From Leptonema sp964619535 (GTDB lineage: Bacteria; Spirochaetota; Leptospiria; Leptospirales; Leptonemataceae), in assembly GCA_964619535.1 (NCBI GenBank), contig CAZUEX010000002.1, positions 62,001 to 126,000 on the forward strand: a stretch of DNA of 64,000 bases. Direction: 5' to 3'. The notes below the pieces were generated by a model that did no database searches, was not told where the DNA came from, and was given only the letters and a program-made list of their open reading frames with translations. Each line of letters begins with the position of its first letter. The stretch's first letter is position 1. The position numbers and the translations under genes are program-made. Below, in pieces: positions 35,405 to 43,977 of the stretch.

Positions 35405-37393
35405 ATGAGATTGCGTGACTGGCCTCTTTTTTTGAAAATTCTAAGCCTCTTTGCCTTTGTACTGGGCGGATTTGTACTGTTTATCTCATTCTACTATCTT
35501 CCCTATCTGCGTCAGACCCTGCTGGAGGAAAAAAAGGCCGGTTCGCGGGTGATGGTGGACCTGGCCCTGTCGGCCGTATCCCCCTTTATCCAGGGAGACA
35601 AGGCCGGTCAGATGGACTCTGCCGAGGCCCGAAGACAGGCCCTGGAAATCCTGGGCGACCTGCATTACGGGGATGGGGAGTATTTCTTTGTCATGAATAC
35701 GGATGGCGTAATCCTGTCCCATCCCGATCCTTCGTTAAGAAACCGGAATATGCTCGGAACGACCGACGAGGCGGGCAAACCCTTCTTTCAGGAGATGATC
35801 GATGGGGCGAGAATCAGGGGCAGCGGAACGGTGGACTATCTGTGGCCGAAGCCTGGCGAAACAGAGGCCCTTCCAAAGATTACGGCCTATCGCTTTATTC
35901 CGGAGTGGGGCTGGATTGTGGCCACCGGCGTGTGGGTCCATGACATCGACAGGCATGCAGACAGGCTGGCCTCGCATGTATGGTGGCTGACCGGCCTTGG
36001 TTCGGCCGGCATGGCCCTTGTTACCTTCTTGTTTAGCTATGCCATCACCCGGCCCATGCGTAAGTTTCTGGCACAGAGCAAAACCCTGGTGTCCGGAGAC
36101 CTTACGGTACGCATCGATACCCGACGTCGCGACGAAACAGGGCGCATGATCCAGGCAATCGGCGCCGTCGTTGGAAGGCTGACCAATGTCATCGACCGGG
36201 TCATACCGGTGGCCGTGCGTATCGATGATTCGATCGGTGTGTTGAAAACGGCCGTGGACCGTACCGTGGCCGGTACGGAACAGCAGGCAGAACGTGCAGG
36301 CCAGATCTCAGCGGCTGCAGAAGAGATGACGCATACGGTGTCGGAACTGGCACGCACCTCATCGGCATCGGCCACCCTTTCGCGTGAAGCGATGCAGACG
36401 GCCCTGTCCGGGCGGCAGTATGCGGCCCAGGCCTCTTCAGGTGTTGGCAAGGTGAATGAAGCAGCACAGGTACTGGCCGATCGCGTGGAGCAGATGAGTC
36501 GGTCTACAAAGAAGATTTCGGAGGTCGTTGGCCTGATTCGAGGCATCGCCGAGCAAACGAATCTGATTGCCCTGAATGCGTCGATCGAAGCCTCGCGCGC
36601 CGGTCATACGGGGAGTCGTTTTTCTGTGATTGCCGAAGAGGTGCGCAAGCTGGCTCGCAGCACGGGAGAGGCCACGGGGGATGTGGCAGGCATCGTACAG
36701 TCGTTGCAGGGAGATATGGCCGAGATACGTGAGGCCGTTGCCACCGTACAGGAGGATCTCGGCGCCGCTTCCGGAGCCATCCACAGCGCCGATAGCACGC
36801 TGGATCGCATCGTCGGCAACTTCAAGGATGTAGACCAAAACATTTCGCAGATTGCATCTGCCATAGAAGAATTCTCGATTACCTCGAATGACGTTGCCCA
36901 GAACATTGCCGAAACGATGAACATATCGGGCGACATCGAACAGATGGCCCGTAAGGTGAAAGAAGAGTTTAACCGTCTGGTGGACGTGGCGGAAGAGCTG
37001 CGCGGCACCACCATGGGAATCCGCACGGAGGCCACGGAGCGGATGATCCTCGACCTTGCCCGTACGGACCACCGTCTGTTCATTGACAGGATTGATTCCT
37101 GTTTGAAGGGCGAAAATGATCTAAAGCCCGAAGACATTGCTGACCATACCCAGTGCCGTTTTGGACAGTGGTATTTTCGGGAAGGGAAGGAGAAATGCGG
37201 TCACCTGCCCGTGTTCAAGGAGCTTGATGCTCCTCATACGCTTGTGCATCGATATGGCCGGGAGGCCGTTACCCTTTATCGTTCCGGAAAGGTGGATGAG
37301 GCAAAGGCCGTCTATGCCCAGGCAGAGCAACAATCCCAGGCGATTATTGAACTGCTTGAAAAACTCAAGCCTGTGTACCAGACCGAGTGCTGA
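35405..37393 (+). CDS. Methyl-accepting chemotaxis protein with Cache sensor and CZB domain
   Basis: Transmembrane chemoreceptor of 662 aa. A first membrane helix (about 9-30) is followed by a periplasmic single Cache domain (about 35-190; YFFVMNTDGVILSHPDPSLR and GWIVATGVWVHDID), a second helix (about 196-215), HAMP, and the signalling domain with the hairpin tip GIAEQTNLIALNASIEASRA. The C-terminal 110 residues are a chemoreceptor zinc-binding (CZB) domain: DHRLFIDRI, DHTQCRFGQWYF and APHTLVHRYG supply the three His and one Cys that hold zinc. Related CZB receptors sense zinc or oxidants such as hypochlorite; the ligand here is unknown. It lies 18 bases after the hydrolase gene. Confidence 0.94.
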   Translation: MRLRDWPLFLKILSLFAFVLGGFVLFISFYYLPYLRQTLLEEKKAGSRVMVDLALSAVSPFIQGDKAGQMDSAEARRQALEILGDLHYGDGEYFFVMNTDGVILSHPDPSLRNRNMLGTTDEAGKPFFQEMIDGARIRGSGTVDYLWPKPGETEALPKITAYRFIPEWGWIVATGVWVHDIDRHADRLASHVWWLTGLGSAGMALVTFLFSYAITRPMRKFLAQSKTLVSGDLTVRIDTRRRDETGRMIQAIGAVVGRLTNVIDRVIPVAVRIDDSIGVLKTAVDRTVAGTEQQAERAGQISAAAEEMTHTVSELARTSSASATLSREAMQTALSGRQYAAQASSGVGKVNEAAQVLADRVEQMSRSTKKISEVVGLIRGIAEQTNLIALNASIEASRAGHTGSRFSVIAEEVRKLARSTGEATGDVAGIVQSLQGDMAEIREAVATVQEDLGAASGAIHSADSTLDRIVGNFKDVDQNISQIASAIEEFSITSNDVAQNIAETMNISGDIEQMARKVKEEFNRLVDVAEELRGTTMGIRTEATERMILDLARTDHRLFIDRIDSCLKGENDLKPEDIADHTQCRFGQWYFREGKEKCGHLPVFKELDAPHTLVHRYGREAVTLYRSGKVDEAKAVYAQAEQQSQAIIELLEKLKPVYQTEC

Positions 37394-37408
37394 AGAAAGC
37401 CGTACCGA

Positions 37409-37463
37409 CGTGCCCGGTTTTCTCTTTGCGGGCACGGTGGTGGCCGGAAATCTGGCACCGTGC
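37409..37463 (+). promoter_or_regulatory. Two alternative hairpins overlapping the hisF start
   Basis: A perfect 8-bp stem CGTGCCCG/CGGGCACG (37409-37416 with 37429-37436) shares bases with a second perfect 8-bp stem GCACGGTG/CACCGTGC (37432-37439 with 37456-37463). They cannot form together, and the second contains the GTG start codon of hisF (37460-37462). This could be a translational or attenuation switch. Neither is followed by a T-run. Confidence 0.45.
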
Positions 37464-38266
37464 TTGCAGTTAGGGTCATACCCTGTCTCGACATCAAGGA
37501 TGGTCGGGTCGTAAAAGGGGTCAACTTTGTGGATCTTCGCGATGCCGGTGATCCCGTGGAAAATGCCATCTTCTATGCCGAGCAGGGCGCCGATGAGCTG
37601 ACCTTTCTTGATATAACGGCCAGCTCGGATCGGCGCAATATCGTGCGGCATCTTGTGGAAGAGGTTGCCGATCACATCTTTATCCCTTTTGCCGTAGGTG
37701 GCGGGATTCGTACGGTTGCCGACGTTGAAAACGTCCTGCTTGCAGGGGCGGACAAGGTCTCTATCAATACGGCGGCCTTCAACAATCCTGCCGTGCTGTC
37801 TGAATCCGCCGCACGGTTTGGATCGCAGTGCATTGTCTGCGCCATCGATGCGCGCTGGAATGGCACAATGTTCGAGGTCTTTTTGCACGGTGGCCGCACG
37901 CCTACAGGCAGGTCGGCCATTGAATGGGCACGCGAAGCGGTCGATCGCGGGGCCGGAGAGATCCTGCTTACCAGCATGGACCGGGACGGAACAAGGGATG
38001 GCTATGATCTGACGCTCACCGAAGCGGTTGTGAAAAGCGTTTCTGTACCTGTTATCGCTTCAGGTGGGGCGGGGCATCCCGATCACCTTGTGGACGTCTG
38101 TAAACAAGGTGGTGCCCAGGCAGCACTGGCCGCTTCGATTTTTCACTTCAGGCAGTATTCTATTGATGAGGTGAAGGAAAAGATGCAGCAGGCAGGCCTT
38201 CCGGTTCGCAGAAATTTTTCGCGCGCTGGCCTGGAATATCTTTATCGTCTAAAAAAAGGAAAATAA
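37460..38266 (+). CDS. hisF: Imidazole glycerol phosphate synthase subunit HisF
   Basis: Cyclase subunit that uses ammonia from HisH to make imidazole glycerol phosphate and AICAR in histidine synthesis. It is a TIM barrel of 268 aa. The N-terminus MLAVRVIPCLDIKDGRVVKG places the catalytic Asp11, and CAIDARW gives the second Asp near 130. Phosphate loops FAVGGGIRT and IASGGAG are intact. The GTG start lies within a hairpin, and starting there matches the conserved family N-terminus exactly. hisE follows at once; hisH is not in the window. Confidence 0.96.
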   Translation: MLAVRVIPCLDIKDGRVVKGVNFVDLRDAGDPVENAIFYAEQGADELTFLDITASSDRRNIVRHLVEEVADHIFIPFAVGGGIRTVADVENVLLAGADKVSINTAAFNNPAVLSESAARFGSQCIVCAIDARWNGTMFEVFLHGGRTPTGRSAIEWAREAVDRGAGEILLTSMDRDGTRDGYDLTLTEAVVKSVSVPVIASGGAGHPDHLVDVCKQGGAQAALAASIFHFRQYSIDEVKEKMQQAGLPVRRNFSRAGLEYLYRLKKGK

Positions 38267-38269
38267 GCC

Positions 38270-38560
38270 ATGTCCGATCTTGAATTTCTGCATTCACTGG
38301 AAGACCTGCTGAAGAGAAGAAAAGCCGAATTGCCCGAGAATTCGTACTCTGCAAAACTGTTTCGTGAGGGCGAGGATCGGTATTTGAAAAAGATCGTCGA
38401 AGAGGCCGGGGAGACGGTTCTTGCGGCAAAGAATCACGATCGTGGTGAGATCCTGTATGAAACGGCCGATCTGATCTTTCATACGATGGTCATGCTTGTG
38501 GATCAGGAAATTGCCCTGGATGACGTCATCGCCGAGCTGAAGCGAAGACACGGAAAGTAA
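38270..38560 (+). CDS. hisE: Phosphoribosyl-ATP pyrophosphatase
   Basis: Hydrolyses phosphoribosyl-ATP to phosphoribosyl-AMP, the second step of histidine synthesis. The 96-aa protein has the all-alpha MazG-like fold with LKRRKAELPENSYSAKLF, KKIVEEAGETVLAAK and YETADLIFHTMVML; the acidic residues in the last two bind Mg2+. It is a stand-alone HisE, not fused to HisI, and lies 3 bases after hisF. Confidence 0.95.
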   Translation: MSDLEFLHSLEDLLKRRKAELPENSYSAKLFREGEDRYLKKIVEEAGETVLAAKNHDRGEILYETADLIFHTMVMLVDQEIALDDVIAELKRRHGK

Positions 38561-38599
38561 TGGCTGGCCGGGGCAGTCTGTACAGCGAAGAGGAGAGTT

Positions 38600-39430
38600 A
38601 TGAAGTTTGCATCGGAACGTGAATTCATCAATGGCTCGAGGATAGGCGGTAAACAGCCGTTTTTCGTCATTGCCGGGCCCTGTGTGATCGAAAGTAGAGA
38701 CATGCTGGCCCGCGTATGCGAGCGCATGAAGTCCGTGTGCGACGAACTGGGTATTGTTTATATCTTTAAGTCCAGCTTTGATAAGGCCAATCGCTCTTCG
38801 GTGGACAGTCCGCGAGGGCCAGGCCTGGAAGAAGGCCTGAAGCATCTGGAATACATTAAGCGGGAGTTTGGTGTTCCTGTTTTAACGGATGTGCATGAGC
38901 CACATCAGGCAGCAGCGGTAGCAGAGGTATGTGATATATTACAGATCCCTGCCTTCCTGTGTCGTCAATCAGATCTGATCCAGGCCTGTGCGGACACCGG
39001 CCGCTGGGTGAACGTCAAGAAAGGGCAGTTTATGGCTCCCTGGGATGCGCCGTCCATTGTTGGAAAGGTAAAGGAACGTGGAAACGATCGCGTCCTGATT
39101 ACAGAGCGTGGGGCCAGCTTTGGCTATAACAACCTGGTCTTCGATCCGCGATCCCCTGCTATCATGCACGACTCTGATATCGCTGTGGTTTTTGACGGCA
39201 CACACAGCACGCAGCTTCCCGGAGGCGGAAAGCAGAGTGGGGGCAATCGTGAGCTTGCCCCGGTGCTTATGCGTGCTGCCGTTGCTGTGGGCGTGGAAGG
39301 CCTGTTTATGGAAGTGCATCCGGAGCCGGAGAAGGCCTGGTCCGATTCTGCCACGCAGTACTGGCTGGATCGCAGTCCCGACGTGATCCGAGAGCTGTAT
39401 CGAATCGACAGGCTCGTAAAGGGAGACTGA
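38600..39430 (+). CDS. kdsA: 3-deoxy-8-phosphooctulonate synthase (Kdo-8-P synthase)
   Basis: Condenses phosphoenolpyruvate with arabinose 5-phosphate to make Kdo-8-phosphate for LPS inner core. The 276-aa TIM barrel has IAGPCVIES, FKSSFDKANRSS, PVLTDVHEPHQA, AFLCRQSDL, TERGASFGYNNLV and EVHPEPEKAWSD, all characteristic of KdsA. The Cys in AGPC and the HPEP motif suit the metal-dependent subtype. An AGAGG ribosome-binding site lies upstream. It leads directly into the LPS transport genes. Confidence 0.97.
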   Translation: MKFASEREFINGSRIGGKQPFFVIAGPCVIESRDMLARVCERMKSVCDELGIVYIFKSSFDKANRSSVDSPRGPGLEEGLKHLEYIKREFGVPVLTDVHEPHQAAAVAEVCDILQIPAFLCRQSDLIQACADTGRWVNVKKGQFMAPWDAPSIVGKVKERGNDRVLITERGASFGYNNLVFDPRSPAIMHDSDIAVVFDGTHSTQLPGGGKQSGGNRELAPVLMRAAVAVGVEGLFMEVHPEPEKAWSDSATQYWLDRSPDVIRELYRIDRLVKGD

Positions 39431-39437
39431 CGGAACG

Positions 39438-40076
39438 GTGACCGTTCAGCTTGCAGGGAAGGGTTGTTTGAACAGTAAAGGTGGACTGCAGCGGGGGCGC
39501 TGTAGCCGGCTGCTCCTGTCTGTCCTGATGCTGGCCTTCGTGGGCTGTGGTCGCGACGCCGAACTTCTAAAAGAGACGAGCAGAGAACCGAATGCCACCC
39601 TGCGTTTTGCAAACTTCCGACGAACACAGTATAGCGGCACGGGCGCATTGAAATGGGATCTGCGAGCAGAAGAGGCCTTTATCTATCAGGTAAATGATAC
39701 CGTGGATCGGATCGTTGTATATGGCTTCGAGCTCAATCAGCCAGATGCAACGGATCCACTGTTGATCTCCGCAGAGCGAGGAGAGCTCAACCATCAAACA
39801 GGCAGCCTGACCGTGGAAGGCAATATACGCCTGAAAGACAGGGACGGCACGATTGAGTCACAGCGGCTGCATTACGATACCGAGAAGAAGATAGCCAGTT
39901 CTGATGATCCGGTGACCGTGAACCGAAAGGGGCTTCATACGGTTTGCCAGGGCGGTATCTATTTTGAGCGCCTGAAGGATCGCCTTATCTGCCGGTCACC
40001 GCAGGGAACGGTAGAGTCGTTGCCATCCAACAATAACAGACCTCTGCAGCCAGCGGCGGAGGATATCTTTCAATGA
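39438..40076 (+). CDS. lptC: LptC-like LPS export protein (lipoprotein)
   Basis: Membrane-anchored periplasmic bridge component that hands LPS from the inner-membrane transporter to LptA. After the signal (SRLLLSVLMLAFVGC, a lipobox in place of the usual membrane helix), the protein shows the LptC beta-jellyroll pattern: FRRTQYSGTGALKWDLRAEEAFIY and ISAERGELNHQTGSLTVEGNI. The listed GTG start gives 212 aa. An in-frame TTG at 39468, with AGGGAAGG just upstream, gives a more normal signal peptide and may be the true start. It overlaps the next gene by 4 bases. Confidence 0.85.
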   Translation: MTVQLAGKGCLNSKGGLQRGRCSRLLLSVLMLAFVGCGRDAELLKETSREPNATLRFANFRRTQYSGTGALKWDLRAEEAFIYQVNDTVDRIVVYGFELNQPDATDPLLISAERGELNHQTGSLTVEGNIRLKDRDGTIESQRLHYDTEKKIASSDDPVTVNRKGLHTVCQGGIYFERLKDRLICRSPQGTVESLPSNNNRPLQPAAEDIFQ

Positions 40077-41428
40077 AGCGCATGATCCTGCCCTCTGTCG
40101 TTCTGTTCATTGTCAGCTGTCGGGCTCTTCCCGATGTGGAGCTGCAACCCTGGTCGGGAGAAAGCAACGTGCAGGATGTAGCTCCCGAGAAGCCTCTGCC
40201 GCAACCGGTGATGACGGATAACTCTGCCACCGAAAGAAGGAAAAGCGTACCGACACGCTTCTATGCCTCTGAGCTTGTGCGAGAGCCTGTTGTTGTGGAT
40301 GGGAAGCCCGGTTTTCGGCTGATCCTTCGCGGGAATGCTACGATTGTTCATGATGATACGACGTTGAGGGCACCTGTTATCTATCTTGATCCTGGCAATG
40401 AAGGCCGGCTGGTCGGTGGTGTAACCATTACGGATCGCAACCAGGGGATTACGCTTCGCGCTGCCGAAGGAACCTACAGTCGAGCCAGAGAGTTTGTCAG
40501 CATCGAAGGACTTCCCAGACTGGAAATCCGCCAGGGAGGCAGGCCCGTTCTTGTTACGACGAATGTTCTTCGACGGGATCTGGCCGAGAAGAAGAGCTAC
40601 ATGGACGGAGACGTGCGCATGCATGGCCAGAAATGGTCGCTTCTGGCCGACCAGGCTGTATTGTCCGACGATACGGGCATGATGCTTCTTGAAAAGGAAC
40701 CCGTCCTGATCGGTCAGAATGTTTACATGAGCGGCGGTAATATTGAATACTGGAGCCGCGAGCAGAAGGTTGTTTTACAGGATCGTCCCTTTGCCCGTCT
40801 GATCGTGGAAGAAAGCCGACAGAACAAGCAAGAGGAGTCAGAAGATAAAGAGCAGGCCGCACGGCGTGTTCCCTATGATCTATCGGCAGGCAGGATTGAA
40901 TACAGACTGGAAGATAAGGGCGAGGCACTCTTGACGGGGAACGTCAGTATTACCTCTGAGGTACGCTCCCTGTATGGCGAGCGCTTTAAACTATCCGGAG
41001 AGGGATTATCGTTCATTGAGGCGGATCGTGGCGTGAAACTGGTGGATACCAGGGAAAAGATGGAGCTTCGCGCCCGTCTGATGCGTTATGATACGAAGAA
41101 GCGCTGGCTCTGGCTTTCCGGCACGCCTGTTGTTGAGCTTTATGAGAAAAACGGTACCGGGCTCAGGGCAAGACTGGAAGCTGCGGTGATCGAAAGGGAT
41201 ATGGATCGCGAAATCGCGCTGGCCAGAGGCAATGTGCATCTGCAGCGCAAGTCCGAGCAGGCAGTGGCAGAGATAGCGGTCTTTCGCGAGAAAGAACAGA
41301 CGATGGATCTGACCGGGCGACCCTTTCTTTTGCGTGGAGGCGTCTGGGTACGTTGTAAAAAGATACGGATGCTTTCGGATCCCGATCGCATCGTTTTTGA
41401 AGAAGATCTTTCGGCCGGGGTGCGGTAA
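40073..41428 (+). CDS. Large LptA/OstA-like lipoprotein
   Basis: By position and sequence this is the periplasmic LPS-carrying LptA component. It is 451 aa, against about 180 for LptA in proteobacteria, and has a lipobox (VLFIVSC, Cys16). Repeated OstA-type strands (LRAPVIYLDPGNEGRLVGGVTIT, shortened as LVGGVTIT; SYMDGDVRMHGQKWSLLADQA; ALLTGNVSI; ALARGNVHL) indicate two or more jellyroll modules, with a charged insert near residues 245-265 (ESRQNKQEESEDKEQ). It may be long enough to form much of the trans-envelope bridge alone. It is coupled to lptC and lptB by overlaps. Confidence 0.8.
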   Translation: MKRMILPSVVLFIVSCRALPDVELQPWSGESNVQDVAPEKPLPQPVMTDNSATERRKSVPTRFYASELVREPVVVDGKPGFRLILRGNATIVHDDTTLRAPVIYLDPGNEGRLVGGVTITDRNQGITLRAAEGTYSRAREFVSIEGLPRLEIRQGGRPVLVTTNVLRRDLAEKKSYMDGDVRMHGQKWSLLADQAVLSDDTGMMLLEKEPVLIGQNVYMSGGNIEYWSREQKVVLQDRPFARLIVEESRQNKQEESEDKEQAARRVPYDLSAGRIEYRLEDKGEALLTGNVSITSEVRSLYGERFKLSGEGLSFIEADRGVKLVDTREKMELRARLMRYDTKKRWLWLSGTPVVELYEKNGTGLRARLEAAVIERDMDREIALARGNVHLQRKSEQAVAEIAVFREKEQTMDLTGRPFLLRGGVWVRCKKIRMLSDPDRIVFEEDLSAGVR

Positions 41429-42198
41429 TGTCGAAGAAGGTTGCTGAAAAAAAGGTCAGTTATATTCCTCCGAACGCCAGGCTTTTTCGTATGGAAAACC
41501 TGGTGAAGCGTTATGGAAGGCGAGCCGTCGTGGACGGAGTGTCTTTTGAGATAAGGCAGGGGGAGATCGTTGGTCTTCTCGGGCCAAACGGAGCGGGTAA
41601 GACCACATCCTTTTATATGTCTGTTGGCCTGGTGCAGCCCGATTCGGGAAAGGTCTTTATCGATGGCAAAGATCTTACCGATCAGCCAATGTATAAGAGA
41701 GCTCGCGAAGGTATCGGATACCTCGCTCAGGAGGCCTCTGTTTTTCGCAAACTGAGTGTGCGCGATAACATAGAAGGCGTTCTTGAGATGCATACGAAGG
41801 ACCGCGATTTTATCAGGCGAAAGGCAGACGAGTTAATCGAAGAGCTCCATCTGACAAAGGTGCAGGATCAACCAGGCTATACCCTTTCCGGCGGTGAGCG
41901 CCGGCGCTGCGAAATCGCTCGTGCTCTTGCCACCGGTCCTTCCTTCATCCTGCTGGATGAGCCGTTTGCAGGTGTTGACCCCATCGCCGTTCGCGATATT
42001 CAGCAGCTGATTGCTCATTTGCGAGAAAGAGGGCTTGGAATTCTGATTACCGACCACAACGTACGCGAAACACTGAAGATTACAGATCGTGCCTACATCA
42101 TGTACAGCGGTACCATACTGAAATCCGGAACGGCAGAGGAGCTGGTCAACGATGAGCGCATCCGGCAGGTCTATCTTGGCGATGACTTTTCTCTGTAA
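41428..42198 (+). CDS. lptB: LPS export ABC transporter ATPase LptB
   Basis: Cytoplasmic ATPase that powers LPS extraction with LptF and LptG, which are not in this window. The 256-aa sequence has Walker A GPNGAGKTT at residues 52-60, Q-loop YLAQEASVFRKL, signature LSGGERRRCEIARAL, Walker B FILLDEPFAGVDPIA and switch His in ITDHNVRET. GVDPIAVRDIQ and the C-terminal G-x-x-F-x-L (GDDFSL) are LptB-specific. The start overlaps the upstream stop (TAATG). Confidence 0.96.
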   Translation: MSKKVAEKKVSYIPPNARLFRMENLVKRYGRRAVVDGVSFEIRQGEIVGLLGPNGAGKTTSFYMSVGLVQPDSGKVFIDGKDLTDQPMYKRAREGIGYLAQEASVFRKLSVRDNIEGVLEMHTKDRDFIRRKADELIEELHLTKVQDQPGYTLSGGERRRCEIARALATGPSFILLDEPFAGVDPIAVRDIQQLIAHLRERGLGILITDHNVRETLKITDRAYIMYSGTILKSGTAEELVNDERIRQVYLGDDFSL

Positions 42199-42210
42199 CC
42201 GTAAGTAGCA

Positions 42211-43602
42211 ATGAAACAGCGACTTGTACAGAAACAGGTTCAGAAACTGGTCATGACGCAGGATCTGCGTCAGTCTATTGAATTGTTACAGTATTCGTCG
42301 CTTGAGCTGAAAGACCGTATCGAACAGGAAATGATCGAAAATCCCTTTCTCGAGATGGCGGAAGGGGATTCAGGACCGGAACTACCGGCCAGAGAAGAAA
42401 CCGATTATTCCCAGGAGGCCTCACACTATGACGATGCATCGGACTTCTCGGGCGTTCCGGATCGTGAGGCATCGGACCGAAAGCAACAGGCCATCGAGAA
42501 TACGGCAACACAGGCACCCGGGCTTTCGGCACATCTCCTTGAGCAGATCCAGCTTACCGACCTGAGCGACGAAGAGCGGCGGGTGGCGGAGGTGCTACTC
42601 TCGGCCCTTGATAGCAATGGATTACTCGGCCAGGACCCGGAAACGCTGATCAAAGAAAGCGGTTTTGATCCACGGCTTGCAGAAAAGGTGCAGCGTGTGG
42701 TTGCATCACTTGATCCGCCGGGCTGTGCGGCTCGCAGCGTTCAGCAGTCCCTGATCTTTCAGGCAGAGCAGCATCCCGATAAAGAGATTGCTGCCCATGC
42801 CATTCTGCTGCTGAAGGATTTTCTTCCCGAGCTGGAAGAGGGGAACCTGGAGGCGGTGGCAGAAAGATCCGGCCTTTCCATCGAGACGGTTGAGCAGGCC
42901 ATCGAGCTGATTCGCTCTCTGGAGCCTGTGCCGGCCAGGCACTACAGCTCGATGGCAATCGAATATATTATTCCCGATGTAATCGTCATGGACATCGACG
43001 GAACACCGAAGGTCTTTCCCAATGATTCCTGGATTCCCGATCTGAGAATTAACGAAGATTATGCCCGTATCCTGGAAGGGGAGGCCGTCCGAACCATGAA
43101 GGCTGAGGACAGGGATTACCTGAAAAACCGGATGCACTCGGCTTCCTTCCTGATCCGCGGGCTGAAACAGCGCAGGCGAACACTGCTGCGCACAATGAAC
43201 TCTATCGTGGGTTTTCAGGAAGAATTCTTTCGTCGCGGGCCCGGGCATCTGAAGCCGTTGAATCTGCGCATGGTTGCAGAGGAGCTGGGGCTTCACGAAT
43301 CAACGGTGTCGCGTATTACGTCGAACAAGTATGTGCAGACGCGCTGGGGGGTGTTTGAGCTAAAATACTTCTTTGCCAGGGGCTTGAAAAAGCTGGATGG
43401 CGTGGAAAGCGAGTCCTCGGCCAGCATCCAGGAACGCATCCGAACCATCGTCGAAAACGAAACCGATCCTCTGTCTGATCAGGCCATCGCCGACATCCTT
43501 AAAAAAGAAGGCATTCGCATAGCCCGACGCACGGTGGCAAAATACCGGGGCATACTCGGGATTCCGGTTGCCGAAACCAGGCGGCAGCATAAAAAGGAAT
43601 GA
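42211..43602 (+). CDS. rpoN: RNA polymerase sigma-54 factor
   Basis: Directs RNA polymerase to -24/-12 promoters, which need an AAA+ activator. The 463-aa protein has the Gln-rich region I (QKQVQKLVMTQDLRQSIELLQ), an acidic region II (about 50-110), the core-binding domain, a helix-turn-helix (MVAEELGLHESTVSRITSNKY) and the RpoN box ARRTVAKYR at about 438-446. It sits after lptB and before hpf, a common neighbourhood for rpoN. A likely activator is encoded at 47135. Confidence 0.97.
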   Translation: MKQRLVQKQVQKLVMTQDLRQSIELLQYSSLELKDRIEQEMIENPFLEMAEGDSGPELPAREETDYSQEASHYDDASDFSGVPDREASDRKQQAIENTATQAPGLSAHLLEQIQLTDLSDEERRVAEVLLSALDSNGLLGQDPETLIKESGFDPRLAEKVQRVVASLDPPGCAARSVQQSLIFQAEQHPDKEIAAHAILLLKDFLPELEEGNLEAVAERSGLSIETVEQAIELIRSLEPVPARHYSSMAIEYIIPDVIVMDIDGTPKVFPNDSWIPDLRINEDYARILEGEAVRTMKAEDRDYLKNRMHSASFLIRGLKQRRRTLLRTMNSIVGFQEEFFRRGPGHLKPLNLRMVAEELGLHESTVSRITSNKYVQTRWGVFELKYFFARGLKKLDGVESESSASIQERIRTIVENETDPLSDQAIADILKKEGIRIARRTVAKYRGILGIPVAETRRQHKKE

Positions 43603-43674
43603 CTTACAGCACTTTCGTGAATAACTGGAAGTGCTCCGGCCCAGGCCGGGAATCAGAGCCAGAAGAGGATCAGC

Positions 43675-43977
43675 ATGGATATTACCTTTCACTTTCATAA
43701 CATCGAGTCGTCGGAGGGATTGAAGGAAGCAGCCCGCAAGGTCATTGATAAGCTCTCTCCTCATTTTAGCCGTCTGATCGGGGCGACGGTTCGTTTTAAA
43801 GTGGAAAAGGTGAATCAGATCGTTGAAATCACGATGAACGGAGATGGCGGGATGTTTATCGCCGAAGATAAAACTACCGACATGTATGCCTCACTTGATC
43901 TCGTTGAAAAGAAACTCGAGCGTCAGATCAAGAAGCATAAGGGCAAACAGCATGAGCATCACGCCCGGCACGGATGA
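43675..43977 (+). CDS. hpf: Ribosome hibernation promoting factor, short form
   Basis: Binds the 30S decoding region and aids formation of inactive ribosomes in stationary phase. The 100-aa protein has the beta-alpha-beta-beta-beta-alpha fold (MDITFHFHNIESSEGLKEAA; DMYASLDLVEKKLERQIKKHK) and ends in a His-rich tail (HEHHARHG). It lacks the dimerisation domain of long HPF. It overlaps hprK by 4 bases. Confidence 0.93.
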   Translation: MDITFHFHNIESSEGLKEAARKVIDKLSPHFSRLIGATVRFKVEKVNQIVEITMNGDGGMFIAEDKTTDMYASLDLVEKKLERQIKKHKGKQHEHHARHG

